Position numbers and translations under genes: made by a program. 64,000 nucleotides of DNA, from contig NZ_JAUSYS010000001.1 of assembly GCF_030817015.1 (NCBI RefSeq), positions 4,712,001-4,776,000 of the forward strand, given 5' to 3'. The notes under the pieces are model-generated. The model saw only the letters and a list, made by a program, of their open reading frames with translations, ran no database searches and was not told the origin of the DNA. Source of the DNA: Arthrobacter sp. V1I7. GTDB taxonomy: Bacteria; Actinomycetota; Actinomycetes; Actinomycetales; Micrococcaceae. Positions 41,590-52,118 of this stretch are shown piece after piece (within the stretch, counting starts at the first letter, position 1; the number at the start of each line of letters is the position of its first letter).

Positions 41590-43275
41590 CTACAGCCCGA
41601 GCTCCTCAAGCACCGGCAGCTTCTCCCGGACCCATGCCCGTGCCTCGGTCGCGCTCGGCGCGGAGAGGGCCAACTTGGCAAGCTCCTGCGCCTCGGCGAG
41701 CGTGACGGTCTTGAGCACTGCGGCCACGGCCGTGATCGACCGTGCCGTCATGGACAGCGTGCTGACGCCGAGTCCGGTGAGGACGACGGCGAGGGCGGGG
41801 TCCGCCGCGGCCTCGCCGCAGACACCCACCGGCTTGTTGTGGCCCTCAGCGACGGAGCCCTCGACCGTCAGGCCGACCAGCCGGAGCACGGCGGGCTGCC
41901 ACGGGGTGTTCAAGGCCGCGAGCGGGCCGAGCTGGCGGTCCGCCGCCATGGCGTACTGCGTGAGGTCGTTGGTGCCCAGGCTGGCGAAGCCGACCTCGCG
42001 GAGGATGGCCTCGGCGGTCAGGGCCGCGGAGGGGACCTCCACCATGACGCCAGGGGTTTTGATCCCGGCCTCGGCGCACATACTGGCGAACCGGGCGGCT
42101 TCCTCGGCCGTGGAAATCATCGGCGCCATGACCCAGACGTCGGCCTCGGATTCCTGCTCCGCCCGGGCGATTGCCTGCAGCTGGCGCTCCAGCACACCTG
42201 GCGTGGTGAAGTCGGTCCGGTAGCCGCGAACGCCGAGGGCCGGGTTCGGCTCGGTGGCGTCGGACAGGAAAGGCAGGGGCTTGTCGGCTCCGGCGTCGAG
42301 GGTCCGGAGCACCACCTTTTTTCCCGGGAAGGCGTCGAAGACGCCCTTGTAGGCGACCGCCTGCTCGTCCACCGTGGGTTCGGTGTCGCGTTCCAGGAAG
42401 CAGAACTCGGTCCGGAAGAGGCCCACGCCCTGGGCGTTGAGCGCGGCGGCGGCGACGGCGTCCTTGGCTCCGCCGACATTGGCGAGGAGTGGCACGAGGT
42501 GACCGTCCGCCGTCGCGCCCGTGCCGTCAAAGTCGGCCAGCAGCGAGGCGGTGACTGCCCAATGGGCCGCGGCCGCGCGTTCGGATTCGCCCGGGTCAAC
42601 GGTGATGAGGCCGGCGGCGCCGTCCACGTAGACTTCGGTTCCGTCGGGGAGCTCATCGACGCCGATGGCGGCGACGACGGCGGGCAGGCCCAGGGAGCGG
42701 GCAATGATGGCGGTGTGCGACTGCGGCCCGCCGCCGGCCGTGAGCAACGCCAGGACCTTCTCCGGGTCCAGCGTCGCGGTGTCTGCGGGCGCGAGGTCCT
42801 CGGCGATCAGGATGAACGGCGTGGCGGACGTGGGGATGCCGGGTGCGGGCACTCCCCGCAGTTCGGCCACGATCCGGGCGCGGACGTCCAGGACGTCGGT
42901 GGCGCGCTCGGCCATGTAGCCGCCCAGGTTGTGCAGCATCTCCGAGACGGAGGCGCCGGCCTCCCAGATGGCCCGCTGGCTGGAGGTCCCGCGGCCGATC
43001 AGCTTGGCGGCGCTCTTCAGGAGCATGGTGTCCGTGGCCATGAGTGCCGTCGCCTCCAGGACTGCCTTCCCGTCGCCGCTGACAGTCTCGGACCGGGCTT
43101 TGAGCTCGTCGTGGACTGCTTTAGCGGCCGCTTTCAGCGCCGCGGTCGCTTCCTCCGCCGTGCTACCGGCCGGCAGTTGCTCGCCCGCAGGGGGTTCGCT
43201 GATGGGTTTGGGCATCTGGCGGATGGTGCCGATGATGCGGCCGGGGCTGACGCCCACGCCTGGGAAGTTCTGCAC
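41590..43275 (-). CDS. ptsI: PTS Enzyme I (PEP-protein phosphotransferase)
   Basis: A 561-residue cytoplasmic phosphotransferase that takes phosphate from PEP and passes it to HPr. The phosphorylated His187 is in GGGPQSHTAIIAR, the PEP site includes GLFRTEF and LGTNDLTQYAMAADR, and the catalytic Cys486 is in GVCGEAA. GTG 43275 has GAGGACC upstream. It is divergent from the tetR-mtlA-mtlD operon and should energise MtlA; no ptsH (HPr) gene is in the window. Confidence 0.94.
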   Translation of the reverse strand: MQNFPGVGVSPGRIIGTIRQMPKPISEPPAGEQLPAGSTAEEATAALKAAAKAVHDELKARSETVSGDGKAVLEATALMATDTMLLKSAAKLIGRGTSSQRAIWEAGASVSEMLHNLGGYMAERATDVLDVRARIVAELRGVPAPGIPTSATPFILIAEDLAPADTATLDPEKVLALLTAGGGPQSHTAIIARSLGLPAVVAAIGVDELPDGTEVYVDGAAGLITVDPGESERAAAAHWAVTASLLADFDGTGATADGHLVPLLANVGGAKDAVAAAALNAQGVGLFRTEFCFLERDTEPTVDEQAVAYKGVFDAFPGKKVVLRTLDAGADKPLPFLSDATEPNPALGVRGYRTDFTTPGVLERQLQAIARAEQESEADVWVMAPMISTAEEAARFASMCAEAGIKTPGVMVEVPSAALTAEAILREVGFASLGTNDLTQYAMAADRQLGPLAALNTPWQPAVLRLVGLTVEGSVAEGHNKPVGVCGEAAADPALAVVLTGLGVSTLSMTARSITAVAAVLKTVTLAEAQELAKLALSAPSATEARAWVREKLPVLEELGL

Positions 43276-43399
43276 TGAAGGTCCTCATTCTCTGCCGTGG
43301 CCGGGGGCCGGTTCAGGCGCCGCCGCTGATCCGGTAGGTCCTGTGTGCAAGCGGCTGACGGCTACGTCAACCGGGGGATCGCGGCACCTGAAAAAATTG

Positions 43400-43430
43400 T
43401 ATGTGATGCACTTCATATAGCGTTGCTATA
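43400..43430. promoter_or_regulatory. Two operator-like dyads between ptsI and the mannitol tetR
   Basis: TATAGC-GTT-GCTATA (43416-43430) is a perfect 6+3+6 inverted repeat. It abuts an imperfect 18-bp palindrome TATGTGATGCACTTCATA (43400-43417). They precede the tetR -10 box TAGGGT (43436-43441), so they cover its -35 zone and face the ptsI start 125 bp away. Confidence 0.55.
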
Positions 43431-43448
43431 GGTGCTAGGGTAGCGGTT

Positions 43449-44168
43449 ATGAGTTCCGATGGCCAGCTACCGCCCAAAACGCGACTGCTTCGTGCAGCCG
43501 CCGAGCTGCTGGCCAACTCAGCCGGGGGCGCCGTTTCCACCCGCCAGATCACCAGGCTGGCGGGAGTGACTGCCCCCACCCTTTACCACCACTTTGGTGA
43601 CAAGGAAGGGCTGTTCGACGCCGTCGTCGCGGCCGGTTTTGAGGAGTACGTGGCGGACGAACGCGACTTCGCGCCGTCCGGGCAGCCGCTGGAAGATATC
43701 CGCCGGATGTGGGACAAGCACGTGCAGTTCGGCCTCAAGCAGCCGGAACTGTATTTGGTCATGTTCGGCAATATTCGTCCGGAGAGCCGCCCCGTCATCG
43801 TCGCCGATGCCGAGGCGCTCATGGAGGAGTTGCTGAACAAGGCCGCCGTCGCAGGCCAGCTCAACGTCCCGCCCCGGGAAGCGGCCAGGAGCATCCTGGC
43901 CGCCAACGTGGGCGTGACGCTCATGCTGATCGCGGAAAAGGCGCCCGAGCGGAACCTCGAGCTCTCCACCATGACCCGTGACGCCATGATCTTTGCGGTT
44001 TCCACGGAGCAGGCCCGGGACAACGGCGCTGAAAATTCGGGGAAATCCTCGGTGGTTGTCGCGGCCATCGCCTTGAACGCCGCTCTTCAGGCGTCACACT
44101 CGGACCAGCTCTCCAGCTCGGAACTCAAGCTGTTCCTTGAATGGCTCCACCGAATCTCCACCAGCTAG
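43449..44168 (+). CDS. TetR family regulator of the mannitol PTS operon
   Basis: A 239-residue TetR protein with HTH AVSTRQITRLAGVTAPTLYHHFGDKEGLFDAV (about 28-59). The rest is a ligand-binding/dimer domain. The ATG has a TAGGGT box 7 bases upstream (leaderless). It is followed 58 bp later by mtlA on the same strand, so it probably belongs to the operon it controls. A TetR protein in this place, rather than MtlR or a DeoR, is noteworthy; its role is inferred from context. Confidence 0.85.
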   Translation: MSSDGQLPPKTRLLRAAAELLANSAGGAVSTRQITRLAGVTAPTLYHHFGDKEGLFDAVVAAGFEEYVADERDFAPSGQPLEDIRRMWDKHVQFGLKQPELYLVMFGNIRPESRPVIVADAEALMEELLNKAAVAGQLNVPPREAARSILAANVGVTLMLIAEKAPERNLELSTMTRDAMIFAVSTEQARDNGAENSGKSSVVVAAIALNAALQASHSDQLSSSELKLFLEWLHRISTS

Positions 44169-44226
44169 CTCGTCGAAATCATCGGACCATCCTGCGGAGC
44201 AGCAGGAATCACGGTTAGGAAATCAC

Positions 44227-46251
44227 ATGGCAACAGAGACAGTTGCAAAACCCCGCACAAGCATGCGGGTTAGCGTCCAGAAGTTCGGGACGTTCCTGTC
44301 CGGAATGATCATGCCCAACATCGGCGCATTCATCGCCTGGGGCCTCATCACGGCGCTGTTCATTGAGAAGGGCTGGATCCCGGTCCCTGCATTGGGCGGC
44401 TTCGGCACGGACGCCGCGGGCGACCCGAATGTGGGCCTCGTCGGCCCCATGATCACGTATCTGCTGCCTCTTCTGATCGCCTACACCGGCGGCAGGATGG
44501 TCTACGACGTCCGGGGCGGCGTCGTGGGAGCCATCGGCACTATGGGCGTCATCGTCGGAGCCGGTATCCCGATGTTCATCGGTGCCATGATCATGGGCCC
44601 CCTCGGCGGCTGGACCATGAAGAAGATTGACTCGATCTGGGACGGCAAAATCCGCCCGGGCTTCGAGATGCTGGTGAACAACTTCTCCGCCGGCATCTGG
44701 GGCGCCCTGCTGGCCATGCTCGGCTTTTACGGAATCTCCCCGCTGGTCACGGCCTTCAGCACGGCCGCGGGCAACGTGGTCCAGTTCCTCGTCAACAACG
44801 GCCTCCTGCCGCTGACCAGCATCTTCATTGAACCAGCCAAGGTGCTGTTCCTGAACAACGCCATCAACCATGGCGTGCTGACCCCGCTGGGCATCCAGCA
44901 GTCGCTTGAACAGGGCAAGTCCATCCTGTTCCTGCTTGAGGCCAATCCCGGCCCGGGCCTCGGCATTCTGCTCGCGTACATGTTCTTCGGCAAGGGCCTG
45001 GCCAAGGCTTCGGCGCCCGGTGCCGCCATCATCCACTTCTTCGGCGGTATCCACGAGATCTACTTCCCCTACGTGCTGATGAAGCCGATCCTCATCCTCG
45101 CCGCGATCGGAGGCGGCATGACCGGGATCGCGACACTGGCCCTCACCAACTCAGGCCTCGTAGCCCCGGCGGCCCCTGGCTCCATCATCGCGGTGGTCGC
45201 CCAGACTGCCCGTGACAGCTACTTCGGAGTGATCCTCTCGGTCCTGCTCGCAGCCACCGTCTCCTTCCTGATCGCTTCGGTAATCCTGAAGTCCAGCAAG
45301 ACCCCGGTCGGCGAAACCGAGGAAGACGCCCTTGGCGCGGCCACCTCGCGGATGGAGGCCATGAAGGGCAAGAAGAGCTCCGTTTCCTCAGCCCTGGTGG
45401 GTGCGGGCAGCGGTGCCGGTGGCACAGCCGTCATGGCTGGCCCGGTCAAGAACATCGTGTTCGCGTGCGACGCCGGCATGGGGTCCAGCGCGATGGGCGC
45501 CTCGGTGCTCCGGAACAAGATCAAGGCTGCCGGCTTCCCGGACGTCAAGGTCACCAACGCGTCCATCGCAAATCTCACCGACAGCTACGACGTGGTCATC
45601 ACGCACCAGGACCTCACCGAGCGCGCCAAGCCGGTCACATCCAGTGCGGTACATGTCTCCGTGGACAACTTCATGAACAGCCCGCGCTACGACGAGATTG
45701 TGGAATTGGTCCAGCACAGCAATTCCGCAGGAAGTGCAGACACCGCAACTGCCGACGCCGGAACCCCCGTGGCCAGGGCCGGCAGCGCCACTGAGGCTCC
45801 TGCCGAAGCCGCCCCGCCGTCGGGCATCCTGGTGGCCGACAGCGTCATCCTCAACGGCACGGCCACAACCCGGGACGACGCGATCGATGAGGCCGGCCGG
45901 CTCCTGCTGGCGCGCGGCGCCGTGGACACCGCCTACCTGGACGCCATGCACGAACGCGAGGAATCCGTGTCCACGTACATGGGCAGCTACCTCGCCATTC
46001 CGCACGGCACCAACGCCGCCAAGGACCACATCATGAAGTCCGCGGTCTCCGTGGTCCGCTACCCGGACGGCATCGACTGGAATGGCAAGGAAGTGAAGTT
46101 CGTCGTCGGCGTCGCCGGCATCAACAACGAACACCTCCACATCCTCTCCTCGATCGCGAAGGTCTTCACCAACAAGGCGCAGGTGGCGCAGCTTGAGGCT
46201 GCCACCACGGTCGATGAAGTGCTGGACCTGTTCGGAAAGGTCAACTCATAG
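44227..46251 (+). CDS. mtlA: PTS mannitol transporter, EIICBA fusion
   Basis: A 674-residue mannitol permease/phosphotransferase. EIIC (about 10-345) with [17 protein letters not shown] (about 405-490) with phospho-Cys414 in [15 protein letters not shown] (about 530-674) with phospho-His593 in LAIPHGTN. A Ser/Ala/Thr-rich linker (about 495-530) joins B and A. It imports mannitol as mannitol-1-phosphate. ATG 44227 has TTAGGA upstream. The stop overlaps the mtlD GTG by one base (TAGTG). Confidence 0.94.
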   Translation: MATETVAKPRTSMRVSVQKFGTFLSGMIMPNIGAFIAWGLITALFIEKGWIPVPALGGFGTDAAGDPNVGLVGPMITYLLPLLIAYTGGRMVYDVRGGVVGAIGTMGVIVGAGIPMFIGAMIMGPLGGWTMKKIDSIWDGKIRPGFEMLVNNFSAGIWGALLAMLGFYGISPLVTAFSTAAGNVVQFLVNNGLLPLTSIFIEPAKVLFLNNAINHGVLTPLGIQQSLEQGKSILFLLEANPGPGLGILLAYMFFGKGLAKASAPGAAIIHFFGGIHEIYFPYVLMKPILILAAIGGGMTGIATLALTNSGLVAPAAPGSIIAVVAQTARDSYFGVILSVLLAATVSFLIASVILKSSKTPVGETEEDALGAATSRMEAMKGKKSSVSSALVGAGSGAGGTAVMAGPVKNIVFACDAGMGSSAMGASVLRNKIKAAGFPDVKVTNASIANLTDSYDVVITHQDLTERAKPVTSSAVHVSVDNFMNSPRYDEIVELVQHSNSAGSADTATADAGTPVARAGSATEAPAEAAPPSGILVADSVILNGTATTRDDAIDEAGRLLLARGAVDTAYLDAMHEREESVSTYMGSYLAIPHGTNAAKDHIMKSAVSVVRYPDGIDWNGKEVKFVVGVAGINNEHLHILSSIAKVFTNKAQVAQLEAATTVDEVLDLFGKVNS

Positions 46252-47399
46252 TGAAGGCTGTTCATTTCGGCGCCGGAAACATCGGGCGCGGATTCGTGGG
46301 CCTGCTGCTGCACGAGGCGGGGTACGAGGTGGTGTTCGCGGATGTCGCGGATGCCCTCATCACCCAGCTGGCCGCCGCGGACAGCTACCAGGTCCACGAG
46401 GTGGGGGAGGACCCCACCGTCCGCACCGTCACGAACTTCCGCGCGCTGAACTCCAGCAGCCAGGAGGCCGACGTCATCGCGGAGATCGCGACGGCGGATG
46501 CCGTCACTACGGCGGTGGGTCCGCACATCCTGAAGTTCGTGGCTCCGGTGATCGCCAGGGGAATCGCGGCACGGGCTCCGGGTCTCGCCCCGCTGCAGGT
46601 GATGGCGTGTGAGAACGCCATCAACGCCACGGACATCCTCAGGGGCGAGGTGGCGGCCCAGTGGGATCCGGCCGCCGGCTCCCTCGCTGATGCCGCCGTG
46701 TTCGCGAACACGGCAGTGGACCGGATCGTGCCCAACCAGGAGGCCGGACAGGGCCTGGATGTCACGGTCGAGACGTTCTACGAATGGGTCATCGACCGGA
46801 CCCCGTTCGCGGGCAAGGAACCGGTGATTCCGGGGGCCACCTTCGTGGACAACCTGGAGCCGTACATCGAGCGGAAACTGTTCACGGTGAACACCGGGCA
46901 CGCCGCGGCGGCCTACTTCGGCTTTGAGGCCGGCCTGGAGAAGATCTCCGAGGCCATGGCCGATCAGGACGTCGCGGCCGATGTGCGCGCCGTCCTGGAC
47001 GAGACCAAGGAGCTGCTGGTGCATAAGCACGGGTTCAACCGTGAGGAGCAGGAGGCCTATGTGCAGAAGATTCTGGGCCGCTTCTCCAACCCGCACCTCC
47101 CGGATACCGTGAACCGGGTGGGCCGGGCGCCGTTGCGCAAGCTCAGCCGGCACGAACGCTTCATCGGTCCGGCGGCGCAACTGGCCGAACGCGGGATCGT
47201 CCCGGAGGCCCTGCTCGGCGCGATCGCCGCAGCACTGCGCTTCAACGATCCGGCCGACGCGGAGGCCGTGGAGCTGGCGAAGATCCTCGCCGCCTCCGCG
47301 CCGGACGCGGCAACGGAGAAGATCACCGGCCTGGAGCGGAGCCATCCGCTGTTCCCGGCCGTGTCCGCCCTGGTCGAAGAAGCGAAGGCAAGCGTCTAA
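46251..47399 (+). CDS. mtlD: Mannitol-1-phosphate 5-dehydrogenase
   Basis: A 382-residue NAD-dependent dehydrogenase making fructose-6-phosphate. N-terminal [20 protein letters not shown] is the diagnostic NAD site; NTAVDRIVP and the C-terminal catalytic domain with the [10 protein letters not shown] motif follow. GTG 46251 overlaps the mtlA stop. A strong hairpin follows. Completes mannitol use together with mtlA and ptsI. Confidence 0.95.
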   Translation: MKAVHFGAGNIGRGFVGLLLHEAGYEVVFADVADALITQLAAADSYQVHEVGEDPTVRTVTNFRALNSSSQEADVIAEIATADAVTTAVGPHILKFVAPVIARGIAARAPGLAPLQVMACENAINATDILRGEVAAQWDPAAGSLADAAVFANTAVDRIVPNQEAGQGLDVTVETFYEWVIDRTPFAGKEPVIPGATFVDNLEPYIERKLFTVNTGHAAAAYFGFEAGLEKISEAMADQDVAADVRAVLDETKELLVHKHGFNREEQEAYVQKILGRFSNPHLPDTVNRVGRAPLRKLSRHERFIGPAAQLAERGIVPEALLGAIAAALRFNDPADAEAVELAKILAASAPDAATEKITGLERSHPLFPAVSALVEEAKASV

Positions 47400-47431
47400 G
47401 CAGCCCTCGAACGCCAAAAAGAGACGCAGAA

Positions 47432-47462
47432 AACGCCCATGTTCAGCAGGAACATGGGCGTT
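47432..47462. terminator. Bidirectional terminator between mtlD and the sugar transporter
   Basis: Perfect 13-bp stem AACGCCCATGTTC / GAACATGGGCGTT with 5-base loop AGCAG; an outer GAGAC (47421-47425) / GTCTC (47467-47471) extends it. It separates the convergent mtlD and MFS genes. Confidence 0.85.
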
Positions 47463-47490
47463 AACTGTCTCCTCGGGAGGTGCCGGAGGG

Positions 47491-48930
47491 TCAGGACTTG
47501 GCGGAGTCCTTCGGGACGAAGAGCGTTTCGGCCTGTTCCAGGGACATGCCGTTGGTCTCCGGCACCTTGAACATCACGAAGAAGAACGACGCCGCTGCGA
47601 ACAGGGCGTACATGGCGTAGGTCAGCGGCAGGGAGGCCGCGGCCATCGCCGGGAAGCTCAGGGTGATGGCGAAGTTAGCGATCCACTGGGCAGCCGCGGC
47701 CAGGCCCAGGGCGCGTGCCCGGATCCGGGACGGGAAGATCTCACCCAGCAGCACCCAGACCAGCGGGCCCCAGGAGGCTCCGAAGCTGATGACGAAGACG
47801 TTGGCCGCGACGAGCGCAGCGGGCCCCCAGGCCCCGGGCAGGGAGATCGCCTCGCCTTCGCCGGTGGCCGAGCTGAAGGCCACGGCCATGGTGCCGAGGG
47901 AGAGGGCCATGCCGATGGAGCCCGCCAGCATGATGGGACGGCGGCCGATCCGGTCCACAAGGGCGATCGCCACGAGGGTGACCAGGATGTTCGTGATGGC
48001 GGTGGCAACGGAAATTGTCAGCGAGTCCTTCTCCTGGAAGCCCACGGCCTTCCACAGCGTGGTGGAGTAGTAGAAGATCACATTGATGCCGACGAACTGC
48101 TGCAGCACGGACAGGAGGATGCCGATCCAGACCACCGGCTGCAGCCCGAGGACCTTGCCCCGCAGGGAGCCCTTCTGGCCGGCGAGTTTGTCCTCGTCGA
48201 TGGCGTTCTTGATGTCGCGCAGGTGGCGGTCCGAATCCTCGTCCGGGGCGATCGACTTGAAGACCTTCAGGGCATCCGCATCCTTGCCCTGGAAGACCAG
48301 GAAACGCGGGGATTCGGGCAGGGTATACGCGATCCAGCCGTACACGACGGCAGGGACGGCAGCAGCCATGAACATCCAGCGCCACGCTTCCAGCCCGAAC
48401 CAGAGGTCCTGGTCCGCGCCGCCGGCCGAGTTTGCGAACAGGGCGTCGGAGAGGAGGGCGGCGAAAATACCGGTGGTGATCGCCAGCTGCTGGAGCGAGG
48501 CCAGGCGTCCCCGGACGTGGCGGGGCGAGATCTCGGAAATGTACGCCGGAGCGATCACGGAGGCCAGGCCGATCCCCAGGCCGCCGACCAGGCGCCAGAA
48601 AATCAGGTCCCAGACGCCCAAGGCGAAGCCGGTGCCGATGGCGCTGACGAAGAACAGCAGGGCGCCGATCTTCATCGCGGGGATGCGACCATAGCGGTCG
48701 GCAACCTTGCCGGCCAGGTAGGCGCCCGCCGCGCAGCCGAGGAGTGCCACGGCCACGGCGAAGCCCGTCACGGCCTCGCTCAGCGCGAACTCGTCCTTGA
48801 TGGCGTCGACGGCGCCGTTGACGACGGAGGAGTCGAAGCCGAAGAGGAAGCCGCCGACGGCCCCCGCAACGGCCAGCCAAATGACCCGGTTGGGGATCTT
48901 GGCGACGGTCTGGTCCTGGATGGTGGTCAT
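47491..48930 (-). CDS. Sugar porter family MFS transporter
   Basis: A 479-residue 12-helix transporter of the XylE/GLUT/inositol type. Signatures: GFLFGFDSSVVNGA in helix 1, DRYGRIP, PESPRFLVFQGK after helix 6, QQFVGINVIFYYS in helix 7, DRIGRRP, and GPLVWVLLGEIFPSRIRA before helix 11. Likely imports a hexose, pentose or inositol with protons. ATG 48930 follows GAGGAG. Convergent with the mannitol operon; whether it serves a related sugar is unknown. Confidence 0.88.
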   Translation of the reverse strand: MTTIQDQTVAKIPNRVIWLAVAGAVGGFLFGFDSSVVNGAVDAIKDEFALSEAVTGFAVAVALLGCAAGAYLAGKVADRYGRIPAMKIGALLFFVSAIGTGFALGVWDLIFWRLVGGLGIGLASVIAPAYISEISPRHVRGRLASLQQLAITTGIFAALLSDALFANSAGGADQDLWFGLEAWRWMFMAAAVPAVVYGWIAYTLPESPRFLVFQGKDADALKVFKSIAPDEDSDRHLRDIKNAIDEDKLAGQKGSLRGKVLGLQPVVWIGILLSVLQQFVGINVIFYYSTTLWKAVGFQEKDSLTISVATAITNILVTLVAIALVDRIGRRPIMLAGSIGMALSLGTMAVAFSSATGEGEAISLPGAWGPAALVAANVFVISFGASWGPLVWVLLGEIFPSRIRARALGLAAAAQWIANFAITLSFPAMAAASLPLTYAMYALFAAASFFFVMFKVPETNGMSLEQAETLFVPKDSAKS

Positions 48931-49094
48931 ACGGCTCCTCGGCAAGTCGGTCCACGGTTTTCGCCGCGGCTACCAAGTCTTGCATCGGACCCGGCGTGCC
49001 GCCTGTCACACGGGCCAAATAGTGAGAGGAAACATACCCTTACCGCTGCCGGGCACCCGCCCGTTACGCGGATGACGCCCTTCCCGGCTTCCCC

Positions 49095-49571
49095 TCAGCG
49101 CTGGACGAGGATCCCGTCCGGGTCACACCAGATCATGGCACCGGGCCGGATGGTCACGCCGTCGATCACCAACTCCACGTCGACCTCCCCGTCACCTGCC
49201 TTCGCACTCTTGCGCGGGTTGCTGCCCAGTGCCTTGACTCCCAGCGGCAGCTCAGCGACGGCGGTCCGGTCACGGATGGCGCCATTGACGACGACGCCGG
49301 CCCACCCGTTGCTGACGGCGCTCGCCGCGATCATGTCCCCCATCAGTGCGGTCCGGAGCGAACCGCCGCCGTCGACCACCAGAACGGCCCCTCCGCCCGG
49401 GGCCGACAGGGTCGACTTCACGAGCGCGTTGTCCTCGAAGCAGCGGACCGTCCGGACCGGTCCGCTGAAATGCGAATGGCCGCCGATCGACTGGAACTGC
49501 AGGGCCACGGAATCGAGCTCCTCGCCCCGTTCGTCGTAGAGGTCGGCGGTGTTGATGGTCGATGCGGTCAT
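49095..49571 (-). CDS. RraA family protein
   Basis: A 158-residue protein of the RraA fold, which includes RNase E activity regulators and 4-hydroxy-4-methyl-2-oxoglutarate/oxaloacetate aldolases. DLYDERGEELDSVALQFQSIGGHSHFSG, VVDGGGSLRTALMGDMIA and VVNGAIRDRTAVAELPLGV (with the R-D pair of the family active site) are typical. ATG 49571 has GAAGGAGC upstream. Divergent from an MFS transporter 102 bp away. Aldolase activity versus RNase regulation cannot be decided here. Confidence 0.85.
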   Translation of the reverse strand: MTASTINTADLYDERGEELDSVALQFQSIGGHSHFSGPVRTVRCFEDNALVKSTLSAPGGGAVLVVDGGGSLRTALMGDMIAASAVSNGWAGVVVNGAIRDRTAVAELPLGVKALGSNPRKSAKAGDGEVDVELVIDGVTIRPGAMIWCDPDGILVQR

Positions 49572-49673
49572 TGGTGCTCCTTCGACGAGAAATAGAGGGC
49601 GGACCTTGATCCCCACGATAGTCTGGCCCCAGAGCGACTATCAGCCTGAGTCACCAGTTCCGGGAGAACAAAC

Positions 49674-50993
49674 ATGAGCCTGTCCGAAACGCCTGGAGCG
49701 GCTCCGGATCCTGCCGTCGCAGGTCCTGGCAGGGCGACGGGGGCGGCGGCGGTGGCGCTCGGCGAGCCGGAGCGGCGCGTCGGCCCGGTCTGGACGGCGG
49801 GCGTGGTGCTGGTGAATCTCGGCATCAATGCGGCCTTTTTCGGCCCGATCCAGGTTCTGCTCGGCCAGCAGGCGGCAGCCTTCAGTGAAGAGGACAAGGA
49901 AGCCATTCTTGCCCTCGTGACCGGCGCGGGCGCCGCGGTGTCGCTCGTGGTCAATCCCTTGTTCGGAGCCTTCAGCGACCGCACCACGTCCCGGTTGGGC
50001 CGCCGGGTGCCGTGGGTGGTCTTCGGGGCGGTGCTCGGCGCCGCAGCCTTGATCGCGCTCGCCGGTGCGCCGAACGTCGCTGTCATGACGCTGCTGTGGT
50101 GCCTGGTCCAGGCCGGGTGCAACGGCGCTTATGCCGCCATTACTGCCGCAATCCCGGACCGGGTGCCGGTCCGGCAGCGCGCGACGGTGGGCGGACTGGC
50201 CGCCATGGGACAGACTGTCGGGATCCTGATCGGCGCGGTGATCGCCGCCGCCGTCACGGGAAACTTTGCCGCCGGCTACTTCGTCTGCGCGGCGGCGCTG
50301 CTCGCCGGCGTCGTGCTCTATTTCTTCAAGAACGACGACGTCCCGCTGCCTGCGGAGGCCCGTCCGGCGTTCAGCCTGGCCGGCTTCGCCAAGAGTTTCT
50401 GGGTCTCCCCGCTGCTGTACCCGGACTTTGCCTGGGCGTGGCTGACGCGGTTGCTGGTCAACATCGGCAACCACATGGTCACGCTCTACCTGCTGTTCTT
50501 CCTCAAGGACGCCGTCCATGTGAAGGAGACCCAAGGGATCGAACCGGAATTCGGGGTGCTGGTCCTCACCGGGCTGTACGCGGTCATGGTCATCATCACG
50601 AGCGTGGCCGGCGGGCGGTTGAGCGACCGGATGGGCAAACGGAAGCCGCTGGTCATCATCTCCTCCGGCATCATCGCGGCGGCCTCGCTGATCCTGGCCA
50701 TCGCCCCGACCTGGACCGGAGCCCTGATCGGCGCGTCCGTGCTCGGCATCGGCTTCGGCTGCTACCTCGCCGTGGACTTCGCGTTGATTACCCAGGTGCT
50801 GCCCAGGGCGCTGAGCCGCGGCAAGGACTTGGGCGTGCTCAACATCGCGAACTCGCTGCCTCAGGTGCTCGCACCGCTGATCGCGTTTCCCTTCGTAGCA
50901 CTGTGGGGCGGCTATGTTTCGCTTTACGTGGCGGCTGCGGTGATCGGACTTCTGGGAGCAGTGTTTGTCGTGAAAATCAAGGGCGTTGACTGA
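49674..50993 (+). CDS. MFS transporter, sugar/cation-type
   Basis: A 439-residue 12-helix protein. GAFSDRTTSRLGRRVPWVVFG after helix 2 and GRLSDRMGKRKPLVIISS in the second half are major-facilitator loops, resembling the SLC45/GPH sugar transporter branch. The first 38 residues are Pro/Ala-rich and probably cytoplasmic. Substrate unknown. It is the first gene before the TetR at 51146, with 152 bp between them. Confidence 0.82.
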   Translation: MSLSETPGAAPDPAVAGPGRATGAAAVALGEPERRVGPVWTAGVVLVNLGINAAFFGPIQVLLGQQAAAFSEEDKEAILALVTGAGAAVSLVVNPLFGAFSDRTTSRLGRRVPWVVFGAVLGAAALIALAGAPNVAVMTLLWCLVQAGCNGAYAAITAAIPDRVPVRQRATVGGLAAMGQTVGILIGAVIAAAVTGNFAAGYFVCAAALLAGVVLYFFKNDDVPLPAEARPAFSLAGFAKSFWVSPLLYPDFAWAWLTRLLVNIGNHMVTLYLLFFLKDAVHVKETQGIEPEFGVLVLTGLYAVMVIITSVAGGRLSDRMGKRKPLVIISSGIIAAASLILAIAPTWTGALIGASVLGIGFGCYLAVDFALITQVLPRALSRGKDLGVLNIANSLPQVLAPLIAFPFVALWGGYVSLYVAAAVIGLLGAVFVVKIKGVD

Positions 50994-51145
50994 GCGCGGG
51001 GCCCCAGCGCTCGGCGTCCGCCGGATCCCGCGCTGACTCGCCGGGTGCCTGCGGCGGTACCGTATAGTGGTCGGGAATCGCCGCGGCAGCGCTGCGGGGG
51101 AACCCCTCCCGGCTGCCGAGAATACCGACCCCCGGAACGGTGCTG

Positions 51146-51832
51146 ATGCCTGAAAACCACTCAGATCTTCCACCGATGGCTCCTCCTCCCACCCTGCCCC
51201 GGCAGCGCCTGCGCTACACCCGGATCCTCGAAGTGGCCGCCGGATACGCCCGCAAGGGCCTGGACTCCGTGGTCCTTTCCGAAGTTGCGGCCCAGGCCGA
51301 TGTTCCGCTGGGGACCCTCTACCGATACTTTCCCTCGCCCACCCAGCTGGTCCTCGCGCTGTACCGCAAGCAGCTGGCGGAGCTGCATGCCCCCGAGGAG
51401 ACGCCCGCGCCCTCATCTGCGCGGACACGGGCTGCCAGCCGTGCGCACAAGCCCGCCCCGGCCGGCCCGGGGCCCGCGCGCCGACCGGTGGCCGGCACCG
51501 GTGCGAACGGCCCGGCGCAGACGCATGCGCTGGTCGCGGTGGCGATGGAGATCTTCCACATGCGCCTCATGCAGCCGGCCGTCGAGCAGTGTCTGAGCAA
51601 AGCGGTCTACGTGAAGGGGTCCGACACCACCCGGCTGCTGCGCGAGATTGACGCATTGGCGGAGCAGGCTGTCACCGCCGTCAGCGACGACGTCGGGATC
51701 TCCCGGGTGCTGCTGCTGACCGTCACCGGTCTGGTCCAGTCGGTCCGGTGCCGCCGCCTCTCATTGTTCGAGGCGGAGGAAGCCCTGAAAAAAGCGTGTG
51801 CCCTGCTGTCGGGTCCCCGCGGGGCCGCGTAA
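51146..51832 (+). CDS. TetR family regulator (KstR2-like HTH)
   Basis: A 228-residue TetR protein with HTH LDSVVLSEVAAQADVPLGTLYRYFPSPTQLVLALYRKQ (about 36-73). A Pro/Ala/Arg-rich insert (about 80-120) interrupts the usual helical domain. The start is not settled: ATG 51146 or an in-frame GTG two codons earlier. Its target is unclear; candidates are itself or the MFS gene upstream. Confidence 0.8.
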   Translation: MPENHSDLPPMAPPPTLPRQRLRYTRILEVAAGYARKGLDSVVLSEVAAQADVPLGTLYRYFPSPTQLVLALYRKQLAELHAPEETPAPSSARTRAASRAHKPAPAGPGPARRPVAGTGANGPAQTHALVAVAMEIFHMRLMQPAVEQCLSKAVYVKGSDTTRLLREIDALAEQAVTAVSDDVGISRVLLLTVTGLVQSVRCRRLSLFEAEEALKKACALLSGPRGAA

Positions 51833-52118
51833 CCGGTCTAGACCGATACCGCCTAAAGCTCCAATTTTAGGTGAGGTAGCTCACAAAAAGTCGGGATAAA
51901 CGCTTCACCACGGCCGATCGCCGGCTCATGACACCTCGGCGGATGCCAGCAAACGTACCATTGCAGAACCGGAGCGGCCCCGCCGCCAGCACTTCCCGGA
52001 GCTTCACCGGCCGCCCGCCATCCATGGGCCGCCACCCGACGCCCCACAGCCCGACTTGAGCATTGTGCTTGAGCTTCCCATACCCGTGCGCCCACGGTGA
52101 GCCCCAGGAGACAACGAC
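51833..52118. other. 286-bp intergenic region before malic enzyme
   Basis: Contains CCTAAA (51852-51857) / TTTAGG (51866-51871), a short inverted repeat just after the tetR stop in an A/T-rich patch, and presumably the malic-enzyme promoter near 52040-52085. No gene recognised. Confidence 0.4.

Noticed and set aside
41839..43278. Long + strand frame opposite ptsI
   Set aside because: ptsI on the - strand has all catalytic motifs; the + frame has none.
49641..51428. Long - strand frame opposite the MFS and TetR genes
   Set aside because: Arg/Gln/His-rich antisense composition, no start context and no motifs.
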